64,000 bases of DNA from RUG695 sp050943135. Its GTDB lineage: Bacteria; Planctomycetota; Planctomycetia; Pirellulales; Thermoguttaceae. The notes under the pieces are model-generated. The model made no database searches. It worked only from the letters and a program-made list of their open reading frames with translations, and was not told the DNA's origin. The translations under genes were made by a program, and so were the position numbers. Below, piece after piece: positions 45,450-54,619 of this stretch. The first letter of the stretch is position 1. Every line of letters starts with the position of its first letter. The DNA is taken from positions 62,001-126,000 of the forward strand of contig JBMNOP010000009.1 in the NCBI GenBank assembly GCA_050943135.1, in the 5' to 3' direction.

Positions 45450-46676
45450 TCAGCCGCCGAAATCATCGAAGAAGATGCTGTCGCGCTCAACACCGACCGA
45501 ATCGAGCATTTTGAGCGCGGAACTGATCATCATCGGCGGGCCGCACATGTAATATTCGCAGTCCTCGGGTGCCTTGTGCTCTTTGAGGTATTCGTCATAA
45601 AGGACGTCGGCAATAAAACCGGTCAATCCGGTCCATTTGTCTTCCGGAAGGGGTTCGGAAAGAGCCAAATGCCAAGAGAAATTCGGGAATTCGCGCGCCA
45701 GCGCTTCGAACTCCTCAACGTAGAAGGCTTCCCGCAAGCTTCTGGCGCCGTACCAGTAAGAGATCTTCTGGTTGGTACGATTGTGTCTGAGAAGCTCGAA
45801 GATGTGTGAACGAAGCGGAGCCATCCCGGCACCGCCGCCGATATAAATCTTTTCGGTGGGGGTATCACGAATGAAGAATTCCCCGTAGGGGCCGCTGATC
45901 GTGACCTTGTCGCCCGGTTTCAGACTGAAAAGATAGGAAGACATGATCCCCGGAGGAACGTTCGGTTTCTCCGGAGGGGGCGAGGCGATACGAACATTGA
46001 GCATCACCATTCCCTTCTCTTCGGGATAGTTGGCCATTGAATAGGCACGCATCGCCGGTTCTTTGAGAACGCTGCGGTAACGCCACAGATCGAACCTGTC
46101 CCAGTCACCCCGGTATTCTTCCGGAATATCGTAGTCTTTGTAGGAGATGTCGTGGGGGGGACACTCGATCTGAATGTAGCCGCCCGCTTTGAAATCAACG
46201 TTTTCCCCTTCTGGCAGGTCAAGGACAAGCTCCTTGATAAAGGTCGAGACATTGTCGTTCGAGCGGACGGTCGCCTGCCATTTCTTGACCGAGAAGATCT
46301 CGGGGGGAATTTCGATTTCCATATCCTGTTTTACCGGGCACTGGCAGGCCAGACGCGTCCCGGATTTGACCTCTTTCCGAGTCATCTGGCCGAGCTCGGT
46401 CGGCAGGATATCACCGCCACCGCAAAGGACGCGGACTTTGCACTGACCGCAAGTCCCGCCGCCGCCGCAAGCCGAGGGAACAAAGATATTGACATTGGCC
46501 AGTGTCTGGAGCAACTTGCCGCCTGAGGGGACCGAAACGGCCTTACTCGCGTCGCCGTTGATACTGATCGTGACAGCCCCAGAAGGAACCAACAACGCTT
46601 TCGCGGAGAGGATGATCGCGACCAGAAGAAGCACGATCGCGGTAAAGGCAATAACGCCCGCTAAAACAACTCCCAT
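45450..46676 (-). CDS. nqrF: Na+-translocating NADH:quinone reductase subunit F
   Basis: Electron-input subunit that takes electrons from NADH through FAD and a [2Fe-2S] cluster. N-terminal membrane helix (residues 3-25), ferredoxin domain with CGGGGTCGQCKVRVLCGG and a later Cys, then a ferredoxin-reductase-like domain with the FAD motif RAYSMANYP and NAD-binding GGGAGMAPLRSH. The C-terminus has EYYMCGPPMM. 408 residues, as in Vibrio NqrF. Last gene of the nqrABCDEF operon, 76 bases after nqrE. Confidence 0.97.
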   Translation of the reverse strand: MGVVLAGVIAFTAIVLLLVAIILSAKALLVPSGAVTISINGDASKAVSVPSGGKLLQTLANVNIFVPSACGGGGTCGQCKVRVLCGGGDILPTELGQMTRKEVKSGTRLACQCPVKQDMEIEIPPEIFSVKKWQATVRSNDNVSTFIKELVLDLPEGENVDFKAGGYIQIECPPHDISYKDYDIPEEYRGDWDRFDLWRYRSVLKEPAMRAYSMANYPEEKGMVMLNVRIASPPPEKPNVPPGIMSSYLFSLKPGDKVTISGPYGEFFIRDTPTEKIYIGGGAGMAPLRSHIFELLRHNRTNQKISYWYGARSLREAFYVEEFEALAREFPNFSWHLALSEPLPEDKWTGLTGFIADVLYDEYLKEHKAPEDCEYYMCGPPMMISSALKMLDSVGVERDSIFFDDFGG

Positions 46677-46752
46677 AATGAATCCTTGCTATCTTAAGCG
46701 ATTGGAGCCGAAAAGCTCCGCTTCGTTTATCGTTCTCTCTTTCAGGGAAGAA

Positions 46753-47364
46753 TCACATCCCGGAGAAAGACATAAAGGCCATCGCCAAGAGACCGACGGT
46801 CATGAAGGCAATCCCGATACCGCGCAGACCGCGCGGAACGTGGCTGTATTCGAGTTTTTCCATAATCCCCGCCAGCAAGACAATCGCAAATGCCCAGCCG
46901 ATCCCAGACGAGACCCCATAAAGGAGACTATCGGAAAGGGTGTAGTCGCGCTGTTCCATAAAGAGCGAGCCACCTAAGATCGCGCAGTTGACCGTGATCA
47001 GGGGAAGGAAGATCCCCAGGGCATTGTAGAGAGGCGGGAAGAAGCGGTCGAGTATCATTTCGAGAATCTGAACCATCGCCGCGATCACACCGATGAAGGA
47101 GATCAGTGTTAGGAACGAAAGGTCAAGACTGGCAAGAAAAGGATTCCCGGTCCAGGCGAGCGCGCCCTCTTTGAGAAAGTAGTTGAGGATAATGTTATTG
47201 GCCGGAATGGTGATCGCCTGCACAACGATAACCGCCACGCCAAGACCGAATGCCGTCTTGACTTTTTTACCGAGCGCCAGGAACGAGCACATCCCCAGGA
47301 AAAGGGAAAGGGCCAGGTTCTGCGTAAACACCGACTGGACAAACATGTCTATGATATGCTGCAT
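46753..47364 (-). CDS. nqrE: Na+-translocating NADH:quinone reductase subunit E
   Basis: Polytopic subunit with six spans that, with NqrD, holds an intramembrane iron centre. Features include FTQNLALSLFLGMCSFLALGK, with the conserved Cys in the first span, and NCAILGGSLFMEQ in the second half. 203 residues. It lies between nqrD and nqrF in the canonical order. Confidence 0.96.
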   Translation of the reverse strand: MQHIIDMFVQSVFTQNLALSLFLGMCSFLALGKKVKTAFGLGVAVIVVQAITIPANNIILNYFLKEGALAWTGNPFLASLDLSFLTLISFIGVIAAMVQILEMILDRFFPPLYNALGIFLPLITVNCAILGGSLFMEQRDYTLSDSLLYGVSSGIGWAFAIVLLAGIMEKLEYSHVPRGLRGIGIAFMTVGLLAMAFMSFSGM

Positions 47365-47439
47365 CGTATATCTCTCACTCTGAAATGACCGCGCCGAAGC
47401 CGATCCGATGGTAATCTTTTTGATTAATCCCTTGCGCGA

Positions 47440-48057
47440 TTATTCCGTTACATCTTTCTCGAACGTTTTCACGACCCAGATGAAGGCGGCAATGAGGAAA
47501 AACGCCCCGGGCGAGAGAACCAACAGTCCGTTCGGGACATACCAGCCACCCGTACTGACTGTCTTGAGGATCGGATAGCCCATGAGGGAGCCGGAACCGA
47601 AGAGTTCACGAATCGTGCCGACACACAAAAGGACCAAGCTGTAGCCGAGCCCGTTCCCGAGACCGTCGAGTGCCGATTCCAAGGGATTGTGCGTTAAGGC
47701 GAACGCCTCGGTACGCCCCATGACGATACAGTTGGTAATAATCAGCCCGACAAAGACCGAAAGTTCCTTACTGATGTCATAGGCATACGCCTTGATGATC
47801 TGGTCGACCACGATCACCAACGTGGCGATGATCGTCATTTCGACGATCATACGGATACTTCCGGGGGTGAACTTACGAACCAACGAAACGCCGACGTCCG
47901 AAAAAACGGTCACAAAAGTAACCGCAAAACACATCGTGATGGTGGTCTGGAGCTTGGTCGTCACGGCCAGCGCCGAACAGATCCCCAGAACCTGAATCGC
48001 CACCGGGTTGTTCCGGATGATGGGGTCGAGTAAAATGCTCTTTAATCTTGATGTCAT
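47440..48057 (-). CDS. nqrD: Na+-translocating NADH:quinone reductase subunit D
   Basis: Six-span partner of NqrE. LGICSALAVTTKLQTT carries the conserved Cys near residue 28, and FVGLIITNCIVMGRTEAFA the second Cys (about 110), as in NqrD and RnfA/E relatives. NqrA and NqrF nearby show this is NQR and not Rnf. 205 residues. Confidence 0.96.
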   Translation of the reverse strand: MTSRLKSILLDPIIRNNPVAIQVLGICSALAVTTKLQTTITMCFAVTFVTVFSDVGVSLVRKFTPGSIRMIVEMTIIATLVIVVDQIIKAYAYDISKELSVFVGLIITNCIVMGRTEAFALTHNPLESALDGLGNGLGYSLVLLCVGTIRELFGSGSLMGYPILKTVSTGGWYVPNGLLVLSPGAFFLIAAFIWVVKTFEKDVTE

Positions 48058-48114
48058 TTTCCTGTGATTCCTTCGTCGTCTTTCAACAGAACGTTTTTTC
48101 CTGGTCGAGTTCGA

Positions 48115-48906
48115 CTATTCGGCAGACTCGGCCTTCAATTTGGCCAGGAGTGGCCCGAAGCCGTCATCGCCCAGCCAGTAGGAAACCGTGTTATTCACTC
48201 CGTCGCAGGTGAGCGTTGAACCCGAGAAACCGTCTACCTCGTACTGGGCGTTCGGGTCATCGGGCAAGACAATCCCCTTCTTGAAACGGACGGCCGGTTT
48301 ACCGTCGGGACCATACGCCGTTTTACCTGACCACTTGGCCATCTTGTCGGGATTCTGAACCTCTCCGCCCAGGCCCGGTGTTTCGCCATGTTGGTAGAAC
48401 GTCAGGTTTTTCACGGTGGCAAAATCGCCGTTGAGTGCCAAGAACCCGTAAAGGGTCGACCAAAGCCCGCGGCCGTAGACTGGGAGAACAACCGACGAAA
48501 TCTTGCCGGCGTCGTCTCTCACCAGGTAGACAACCGACTCGTTCGGAACGCGTTTGATTCCGGCGATATCGGATTTGGGGGGAATCTCGCTCGAAGCGTT
48601 CGGATCTTTGAGTTGGCGCTGAAGATCGAGAGTTGCCGGATCGATCCCCTCGAGCCTTTCCCCTGTCTTGGTGTTCACGACGAGCGGTTCGATTTTAGCG
48701 GAAAAATCTTTGACCTGCGTCGCGGTCGGTTTGGCCGCCAAATCGACCAGGCCGGCAGCCTTGAGTACGTTGATCTGCTTATCGAGAAGCATGTTCTCTT
48801 TCTGCTTATCTTTCAGTAAGGTCGCCGTCAAGGCGACCAAAACCGAGCAGACGAGGCAGATGGCCGCGGCGACCCCGAAGACTTTGAAAATGGAATCTTT
48901 TTCCAT
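48115..48906 (-). CDS. nqrC: Na+-translocating NADH:quinone reductase subunit C
   Basis: Periplasmic, single-span subunit with covalently bound FMN. Membrane helix at residues 10-30. The flavin site is DGFSGST (225-231), with Thr231 as the expected FMN-linked residue; Ser replaces the more usual Ala before it. GETPGLGGEV (about 174-183) is conserved. FMN attachment needs ApbE, which is not in the window. ATG at 48906 has GGAA upstream; a TTG six codons earlier is less likely. 263 residues. Confidence 0.95.
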   Translation of the reverse strand: MEKDSIFKVFGVAAAICLVCSVLVALTATLLKDKQKENMLLDKQINVLKAAGLVDLAAKPTATQVKDFSAKIEPLVVNTKTGERLEGIDPATLDLQRQLKDPNASSEIPPKSDIAGIKRVPNESVVYLVRDDAGKISSVVLPVYGRGLWSTLYGFLALNGDFATVKNLTFYQHGETPGLGGEVQNPDKMAKWSGKTAYGPDGKPAVRFKKGIVLPDDPNAQYEVDGFSGSTLTCDGVNNTVSYWLGDDGFGPLLAKLKAESAE

Positions 48907-48969
48907 AGCTCTGTTCCGTATCAATATCGTTAATGCCGGCCGAATGGAGCGGTCGGCGTGGTTGATAAA

Positions 48970-50244
48970 TTATTTTGCCGCCAGACGTCGCTCACGCCGT
49001 TTGATATTCGACTGAACAACGAACCAGTCGATCAGCGGCGCGCAACAGTTTCCGAAAAGGATGGCAAGCATCGTTCCCTCCGGATACGCGGGGTTGAGTA
49101 CGCGGATGATGATAACCAGCGCGCCGACCAGCAGTCCATAGATGTACTGGCCGATATGCGTCGAGGCCGCACTGACCGGGTCGGTTGCCATAAAAACCAT
49201 TCCGAAGGCAAACCCGCCGAGGACAAAGTGCCAGAACGGACCGAGCCCAAACGCCGCGTTCGTTTCGCTTCCGACAAGGTAAAACAGGAGAGCCATTCCC
49301 ATACCACCGACCGTCATACTGAGCATCACGCGCCACGAGGCGACGCCGACCACAATCAGGAAGAGCGCGCCGATCAGGCAGGCAAACGTCGATGTCTCGC
49401 CGAAGGAGCCGGGGATCGTGCCGATGAAGCACTCGAGCATACTGTAACCGTGTGTTGCCAAACCGGTTACACCACCGGCTATCGGATCAGGGTTCGTGGC
49501 AATCGACAGCGGGGTCGCACCGGTGAAGCCGTCTACATAGTTCGTCGTCCAAACCCGTTCGCCGGAAATCGAGCCTGCGTAGGCGAAGAAGAGGAACGCA
49601 CGGGCAACCAGGGCGGGATTGAGGAAGTTGCGCCCGGTCCCGCCGAAGATCTCTTTTCCGATCACGGTTCCGAACGAAATGGCAATCGCCACTTGCCAGA
49701 GCGGAATGTTCGGAGGGCAGGTCAGCGGGAAAATGATCCCGGTGACAAAGAACCCTTCGTTGATTTCATGATTGTTGATTTTCGCGAAAAGGGTTTCCCA
49801 ACCGATTCCGACGATCATCGTGACCAAGTAGAGAGGGAGGAAATAGACGAGCCCATGCACAAGGTTACCGACGATGTTCCAGGGGGAAGCGCCGAAGATA
49901 TTCAGGACGGGACAGACACCGTCGATCCAGTTCAGAACGGCTGCGTGCCAGTCGCCGGACGCCTGGGTCGCCCCGGTAAATTCCATCGCGCGGTTGGCCT
50001 GATACCCCACATTGTAAAGCCCCATCACCACACACGGAATCAGCGCATAGATGACCGTCATCATCATCCGTTTGAAGTCGTTGCAGTCACGCACATGGCA
50101 TTTCCCCCGCGCCTTGCGATTCGGCGTGAAGAAGAAAACGTCGGCGGCCTCAAAGAGGGGGGAGACGAAATGGAAGGGCCTCCCCTTCGCAAAGAAGGTT
50201 TTATCGACCGTTTCGAGTATTTTTTGTGCAAAACGGAGTTTCAT
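48970..50244 (-). CDS. nqrB: Na+-translocating NADH:quinone reductase subunit B
   Basis: Main sodium-pumping membrane subunit with covalent FMN and the riboflavin site. About ten spans. The FMN motif GFTGATPLS lies near residue 240. GCPP-type quinone-site features such as FPLTCPPNIPLWQ are present. 424 residues. It starts six bases after the nqrA stop. Confidence 0.97.
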   Translation of the reverse strand: MKLRFAQKILETVDKTFFAKGRPFHFVSPLFEAADVFFFTPNRKARGKCHVRDCNDFKRMMMTVIYALIPCVVMGLYNVGYQANRAMEFTGATQASGDWHAAVLNWIDGVCPVLNIFGASPWNIVGNLVHGLVYFLPLYLVTMIVGIGWETLFAKINNHEINEGFFVTGIIFPLTCPPNIPLWQVAIAISFGTVIGKEIFGGTGRNFLNPALVARAFLFFAYAGSISGERVWTTNYVDGFTGATPLSIATNPDPIAGGVTGLATHGYSMLECFIGTIPGSFGETSTFACLIGALFLIVVGVASWRVMLSMTVGGMGMALLFYLVGSETNAAFGLGPFWHFVLGGFAFGMVFMATDPVSAASTHIGQYIYGLLVGALVIIIRVLNPAYPEGTMLAILFGNCCAPLIDWFVVQSNIKRRERRLAAK

Positions 50245-50250
50245 CGCGGC

Positions 50251-51621
50251 TTATTCCTCTTCCTTCATGATGGTGTTGAGCATTGACCGAAGAGTGGTCG
50301 TGTAATCGTTCTTGCCGACATCGACCAGCGTGCAAAGTGCGACGTCTTCTTCGTCGAGTTCCAGAGCGCCGAGTTTTTCAGAGTTATCGATGTCACCGAC
50401 TTCGAGCGCCTTGAACAGGTAAAGGGGGATAATATCGAGCGGCATCACCTTTTCGAGTGCGTCATTCGGGAAAATCGCCCGTGGGCCGCCGTGAAGCGCC
50501 GTAGTCATGTTGTAGGCCCAGCGGGGGAGATACCAGGACGCGACGGTGCGCGCCATCGAGAATTTCCGGAATCCGGGAAGAGTCCAGGCGAAGAGCTCGC
50601 GCGGATTACCGTCGCCGACCACCGAAACCTGGTTAACGTAGGGACCGAGACAGCAGAGACCGTTATCTTCGATCGCACGGCCGCAGAGGACACTTCCGGA
50701 AATGATTCGGACTTCACCCGCTTTCAATTCCCCCTCGGTCAACTCTTTGAGGCAGGCACCGACGCGCGTACGCAGAAGGCGTGGATTCTTGACCATCGGA
50801 CCGCCGAGCGCCACGACACGCCCGGTCGGATAACGTCCTGTGGTAAAAAGGGCACCGATGGCAATAACGTCTTGGTAGCCGATCGTCCAAACCGTTTTGT
50901 TTAGACCGACCGGATCGAGAAAATGGATATGCGTCCCGACAAGACCCGCCGGATGCGGACCGGTGACTTCAACCGTTTCGATCTTGGCGATCCCCTCTTC
51001 GGGCAGATCGGCGCTTGGGGCTTTGCAGACCCAGAGCTTCCGTCCGCAGATACGGCTGAGCACCTTGAGGCCGTTACGGAAATCGTCGACCCGCTCGGCA
51101 ATGATGATCGCAGGGTCGGGTGCCCCGGGATTGGTGTCGATCGCCGTCACAAAGAGGGAATGAGGCGTCGAACTGAGTTTCGGGATCACGCTGAAAGGCC
51201 GGGTTCGGAGTGTCGTCCAAAGGCCGGACACGGCGAGAAGTTCCCGCAACTTTTCTTCCGGGATCGTGTCGAGCGCGGCGGAATCATATTTTTCAAATTT
51301 CACCGACTCGTCTGCCGCCACCCCCTCGTCGAGGGCGATCACGATGCTGCGGAAGGCGCGCTTCTCGCCGCGGCAGACCTTTTCGACAACGCCGGCCCCC
51401 GGTGCGGTAAACTTGACGCCGGGGTTCCTTTTGTCTTCAAAGAGAACTTCCCCCGCCAAGACACGCTGGCCTTCTTCGACAACGATACCCGGGCGCAACC
51501 CGACATAATCGGAGCCGGTAACGGCGGCGTGTTTGATGACTTTGTTATTAGGATCGACCCGCTGATCGGGCGCTCCGGCGAGCGCAAGATCAAGCCCTTT
51601 GGTGATTTCGAGATATTTCAC
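50251..51621 (-). CDS. nqrA: Na+-translocating NADH:quinone reductase subunit A
   Basis: Peripheral cytoplasmic subunit of the sodium pump. The N-terminus after GTG at 51621 reads as VKYLEITKGLDLALAGAP, matching the family start (ITKGLDLPIAG). 456 residues, normal length. Conserved segments include PGAGVVEKVCRGEKRAFRSI and HIHFLDPVGLNKTVW. The frame runs 54 codons farther upstream to 51783, but that part does not resemble NqrA. First gene of the nqr operon; a possible promoter lies 170 bases upstream. Confidence 0.96.
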   Translation of the reverse strand: MKYLEITKGLDLALAGAPDQRVDPNNKVIKHAAVTGSDYVGLRPGIVVEEGQRVLAGEVLFEDKRNPGVKFTAPGAGVVEKVCRGEKRAFRSIVIALDEGVAADESVKFEKYDSAALDTIPEEKLRELLAVSGLWTTLRTRPFSVIPKLSSTPHSLFVTAIDTNPGAPDPAIIIAERVDDFRNGLKVLSRICGRKLWVCKAPSADLPEEGIAKIETVEVTGPHPAGLVGTHIHFLDPVGLNKTVWTIGYQDVIAIGALFTTGRYPTGRVVALGGPMVKNPRLLRTRVGACLKELTEGELKAGEVRIISGSVLCGRAIEDNGLCCLGPYVNQVSVVGDGNPRELFAWTLPGFRKFSMARTVASWYLPRWAYNMTTALHGGPRAIFPNDALEKVMPLDIIPLYLFKALEVGDIDNSEKLGALELDEEDVALCTLVDVGKNDYTTTLRSMLNTIMKEEE

Positions 51622-52104
51622 GACCGAACGCTTACTCCACTCTGTCTCTCGGAAAGGACCGCTTTTCAACAAAAGTCGGCAATTTGCACAATGTCTGGAT
51701 ACGCCGGCCGAACTTCCCCCGACACACTCTTTTGGGAGATGGCACCAGGCTGGGGCCGGAATCTCTGGGCGAATGGACGCCACAATTCCTCGTAGTTTAG
51801 CGGATAAAAGAAAAATGTCCAGTTATTTTGTTCTAAAAAAGATTTTTTTGGGCGTCCTCTCGGACAGGCCAGACGGTCTTTACTCCCGAAAATCCCCTCT
51901 TTTCGATGTTTCTTTTCGGTTTTTCCGAGCGGAATCGGCAGACGAAAAAATGCGGAAACCTGCTGAAAGAAAGCCTGCGGCCCCGTCAATGAAAAATCGT
52001 TTTAAACAGACTCTCGGCGACAATGTTGTTTAGCCATTTTTTCGTCGCTTTCACCCCGCAGCCCCCGGCTCTTTGCGCCGCCGGACACCGAACAAGGGGA
52101 AAGA
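51622..52104. other. Non-coding region upstream of nqrA
   Basis: 480 bases between nqrA and the next gene on the same strand. Apart from the candidate promoter at 51794-51821 I see no gene, tRNA or strong hairpin. The AT-rich part at 51800-51860 and the long leader could carry control of the nqr operon. Confidence 0.5.
51794..51821 (-). promoter_or_regulatory. Candidate promoter for nqrABCDEF
   Basis: TGGACA (51821-51816), 16-bp spacer and TAAACT (51799-51794) on the minus strand. It would give a leader of about 165 bases before nqrA. Confidence 0.4.
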
Positions 52105-52557
52105 TTACTCGGAGATTTTTCCGTGCTCGGCCAAGAGAGCGGTAAGTTCCCCCTTTCCGACCGCGACCTTGAACGTTTCGAGATCGGGATAGATCCGATG
52201 TGAAAGGTAGCGGACAACCCAGTTGCGTGTCATGGCGCTAATCGAAACGATGACCGCACCGTTCTTCCGGGCTTCCCACATTTCGATGGCGGTTCCCATC
52301 GAAGCTTCCGGAAGATAGGCGATCAACAGATCAATTTCGGTTCCGCACATTTCATTGTGCCGCAAAAACGTTTCGAGTCCTTTCTCGTTGCCATAGTTGA
52401 TCGAATCCTGATTTTTGGCAAACGGATCGTAGACCGACAGTTCCGGCATCCGTCGCTGAAAAAGCTCGGCCAGTTCGGTGCGGTAATCCTGGGAATGGAG
52501 GTTCTTTTCGGTACGCGACCCCTGCATGATCCCGGCGATAAAAACTCGGACAGTCAT
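52105..52557 (-). CDS. Nucleoside 2-deoxyribosyltransferase-like protein
   Basis: 150-residue Rossmann-like protein related to nucleoside 2-deoxyribosyltransferases and DNPH1-type N-hydrolases, which cleave or exchange the N-glycosidic bond of deoxynucleosides. VFIAGIMQGSRTEKN at the start forms the base-binding loop, YDPFAKN follows the second strand, and ASMGTAIEMWEA (85-96) carries the expected catalytic Glu92. The ATG at 52557 has GAGG at six bases; the frame runs farther upstream but without family likeness. Substrate unknown. It lies 101 bases after queC on the same strand. Confidence 0.75.
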   Translation of the reverse strand: MTVRVFIAGIMQGSRTEKNLHSQDYRTELAELFQRRMPELSVYDPFAKNQDSINYGNEKGLETFLRHNEMCGTEIDLLIAYLPEASMGTAIEMWEARKNGAVIVSISAMTRNWVVRYLSHRIYPDLETFKVAVGKGELTALLAEHGKISE

Positions 52558-52658
52558 ACAAATCCTCTTAAATTTTTCGTTGATTCCCGTTCGGTCACCG
52601 AAGAGAGAAAAGGGAATATACTCTCCGGGCATCGGGAATCGTCTGGCCTTACCACGTA

Positions 52659-53420
52659 TTACCGATCTTCCGACGCAGCGTCGGAAAAACCATCAACATA
52701 GCAGATCGGGTCGGGAAGCCCCGCGGTCTCGAATCCGGCTCGGCGCAAGCGACACGATTCGCACACGCCGCAGGCGCGGCCGTCGTTTGTCGGCGAGTAA
52801 CAGGTAACCGTCCCGGAATAATCGACGCCCAAGCTCTGTCCCAGTCGGATAATCTCGGCCTTCGACAGGCGCGACAGCGGTGTAACAACTTTAAATGCCC
52901 GTCTCCCCTCTTTGGCACCTTCGACCCCGGCTTTGGTCGCCAGATTGGCGAGTTTTTCGAAGGCTTGGAGAAACTCGAGCCGACAATCGGGGTAGCCGCT
53001 GTAGTCGACTTCGTTCACGCCGATCCAGAGTTCCGAGGCGCCGCGCGTTTCGGCATAGGCCAATGCCAACGAAAGGAACACCGTGTTACGCGCCGGAACA
53101 TACGAGGTCGGAATCGACTGACCGATATGCTCGAGCGGTACCGAACGTTCAACCGGAATCGTCCGATCGGTAAGAGAACTCCCCCCGAAGAGGGAAAGAT
53201 CGAGAGAAAGCACAACATGCTCGGCTGCGTGCCATCGTGTTGCCGCCCTGCGCGCTGCGTCAAGCTCACCGCGATGCCGCTGATGGTAATCAAACGAAAG
53301 GGCGTATACCTCTCGCCCCTCGGAAGCCGCCAGTGCGCAGAGAGTCGTCGAATCGAGCCCTCCGGAAAGAAGAAGTACCACTTTGATTTTTTCGGAAGAA
53401 TCGTTCTCGGAATCGTTCAT
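52659..53420 (-). CDS. queC: 7-cyano-7-deazaguanine synthase
   Basis: Makes preQ0 from carboxydeazaguanine and ammonia using ATP, in queuosine synthesis. The PP-loop LLLSGGLDSTTLCALA lies near residues 16-31. GVNEVDYSGYPDCR is characteristic. The C-terminal zinc site CYSPTNDGRACGVCESC has four cysteines. 253 residues, with a short extra tail. Other preQ0 genes are not adjacent. Confidence 0.96.
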   Translation of the reverse strand: MNDSENDSSEKIKVVLLLSGGLDSTTLCALAASEGREVYALSFDYHQRHRGELDAARRAATRWHAAEHVVLSLDLSLFGGSSLTDRTIPVERSVPLEHIGQSIPTSYVPARNTVFLSLALAYAETRGASELWIGVNEVDYSGYPDCRLEFLQAFEKLANLATKAGVEGAKEGRRAFKVVTPLSRLSKAEIIRLGQSLGVDYSGTVTCYSPTNDGRACGVCESCRLRRAGFETAGLPDPICYVDGFSDAASEDR

Positions 53421-53455
53421 CGGTTTGCCAACTCATAAAGAGTTAAGGGGCGACG

Positions 53456-54559
53456 TCAGTCGGTTTTCACCCTCCAACGGAGGTATTCGTCCATAAAGGG
53501 TTGAATATTCCCGTTCAGTACATCGTGAAAGTTCGAGGACTGATATCCTGTCCGGGAATCCTTCACACGCTGTTCCGGATGGAGAAAGTAGTTTCGGATC
53601 TGTGAGCCGAACCCAACTTTCGCCATATTCTTGTATCTTTCGCTCATCGCCTGTTCGCGCCTCTCTTCTTCGCGCTGAATCAGCCGAGCCTTGAGCATTT
53701 TTAGCGCCATCGCGCGATTCTTGTGCTGGCTCCGCTCGTTCTGGCATTGTACTACCGTTCCGGTCGGGATATGTGTCAGGCGGATCGCGCTGGAGGTTTT
53801 GTTGACGTGCTGCCCCCCTGCACCGCTGGAACGAAAGACGTCTTCGCGAATATCCTCGTCTCGCAACTCGACATTGATCGATTCGTCGACATCGGGGTTC
53901 ACGTCGACCGCCGCGAAACTGGTCATTCGTTTTGCTTCGGAATTGAACGGGGAGATCCGCACCAGGCGGTGCGTGCCGATTTCCCCTTTCATATAACCAT
54001 AGGCCATCGGACCTTTGATGATGAAACTTGCGCTGTTGATTCCGGCCTCTTCGTTGTCTTGCCGGTCGAGGACTTCGATGGTATAGCCGGAGCTCTGTGA
54101 CCAGTTAACATACATACGCAAAAGCATCTCCGCCCAATCATTGGCATCGGTTCCGCCGTCACGTGCGTTGATCGAAACAATAGCGTTGCCGACATCGAAA
54201 GGACCGTTCAGCAACGACGAGGTTTCCAAACGCTCCATCTGCTTTTCGGCCTCGGCGAGTTTCGGAGGTATTTCGGCGGCCAGCGACGCGTCTTCTTCCC
54301 CGAGTTCGACCAGGACATCGAGCTCATCGAGCGCGGCAGTGATATCATCAATCGGCTTCACCACAGCCTTATACCCTTTGAGCCGGCCGACAACAGCCTG
54401 TGACTTCTCGGCATCGTCCCAGAAGCCGGGCGAGGTCATTTCGGTCTCGGTGTCCGCAATCAATTTTATCTTGGTATCGTAATCGAGCGAGTCACACAAA
54501 TCGACGATACCGTTTCGGATGGCATCAATACGGTCGATCAGTTCTTTTTCTATCGGCAT
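53456..54559 (-). CDS. prfB: Peptide chain release factor 2
   Basis: Ends translation at UGA and UAA. It has the recognition motif SPF (RISPFNSEAKR) and the catalytic GGQ in SSGAGGQHVNKT. 367 residues. The region of the usual programmed +1 frameshift is read straight through as DLCDSLDYDTK, with no in-frame UGA, so the autoregulatory frameshift is absent here. It lies 35 bases before queC and 60 after argC. Confidence 0.96.
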   Translation of the reverse strand: MPIEKELIDRIDAIRNGIVDLCDSLDYDTKIKLIADTETEMTSPGFWDDAEKSQAVVGRLKGYKAVVKPIDDITAALDELDVLVELGEEDASLAAEIPPKLAEAEKQMERLETSSLLNGPFDVGNAIVSINARDGGTDANDWAEMLLRMYVNWSQSSGYTIEVLDRQDNEEAGINSASFIIKGPMAYGYMKGEIGTHRLVRISPFNSEAKRMTSFAAVDVNPDVDESINVELRDEDIREDVFRSSGAGGQHVNKTSSAIRLTHIPTGTVVQCQNERSQHKNRAMALKMLKARLIQREEERREQAMSERYKNMAKVGFGSQIRNYFLHPEQRVKDSRTGYQSSNFHDVLNGNIQPFMDEYLRWRVKTD

Positions 54560-54619
54560 GGTAAAATTATCGGCGTGTCAGGATTTCAGGAAATTTCCTT
54601 GTGAAGGAAGGGGAAGGCA

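Noticed and set aside
51622..51783. N-terminal extension of nqrA by 54 codons
   Set aside because: The Cys-rich extension does not resemble NqrA, whose normal N-terminus begins at the GTG at 51621.
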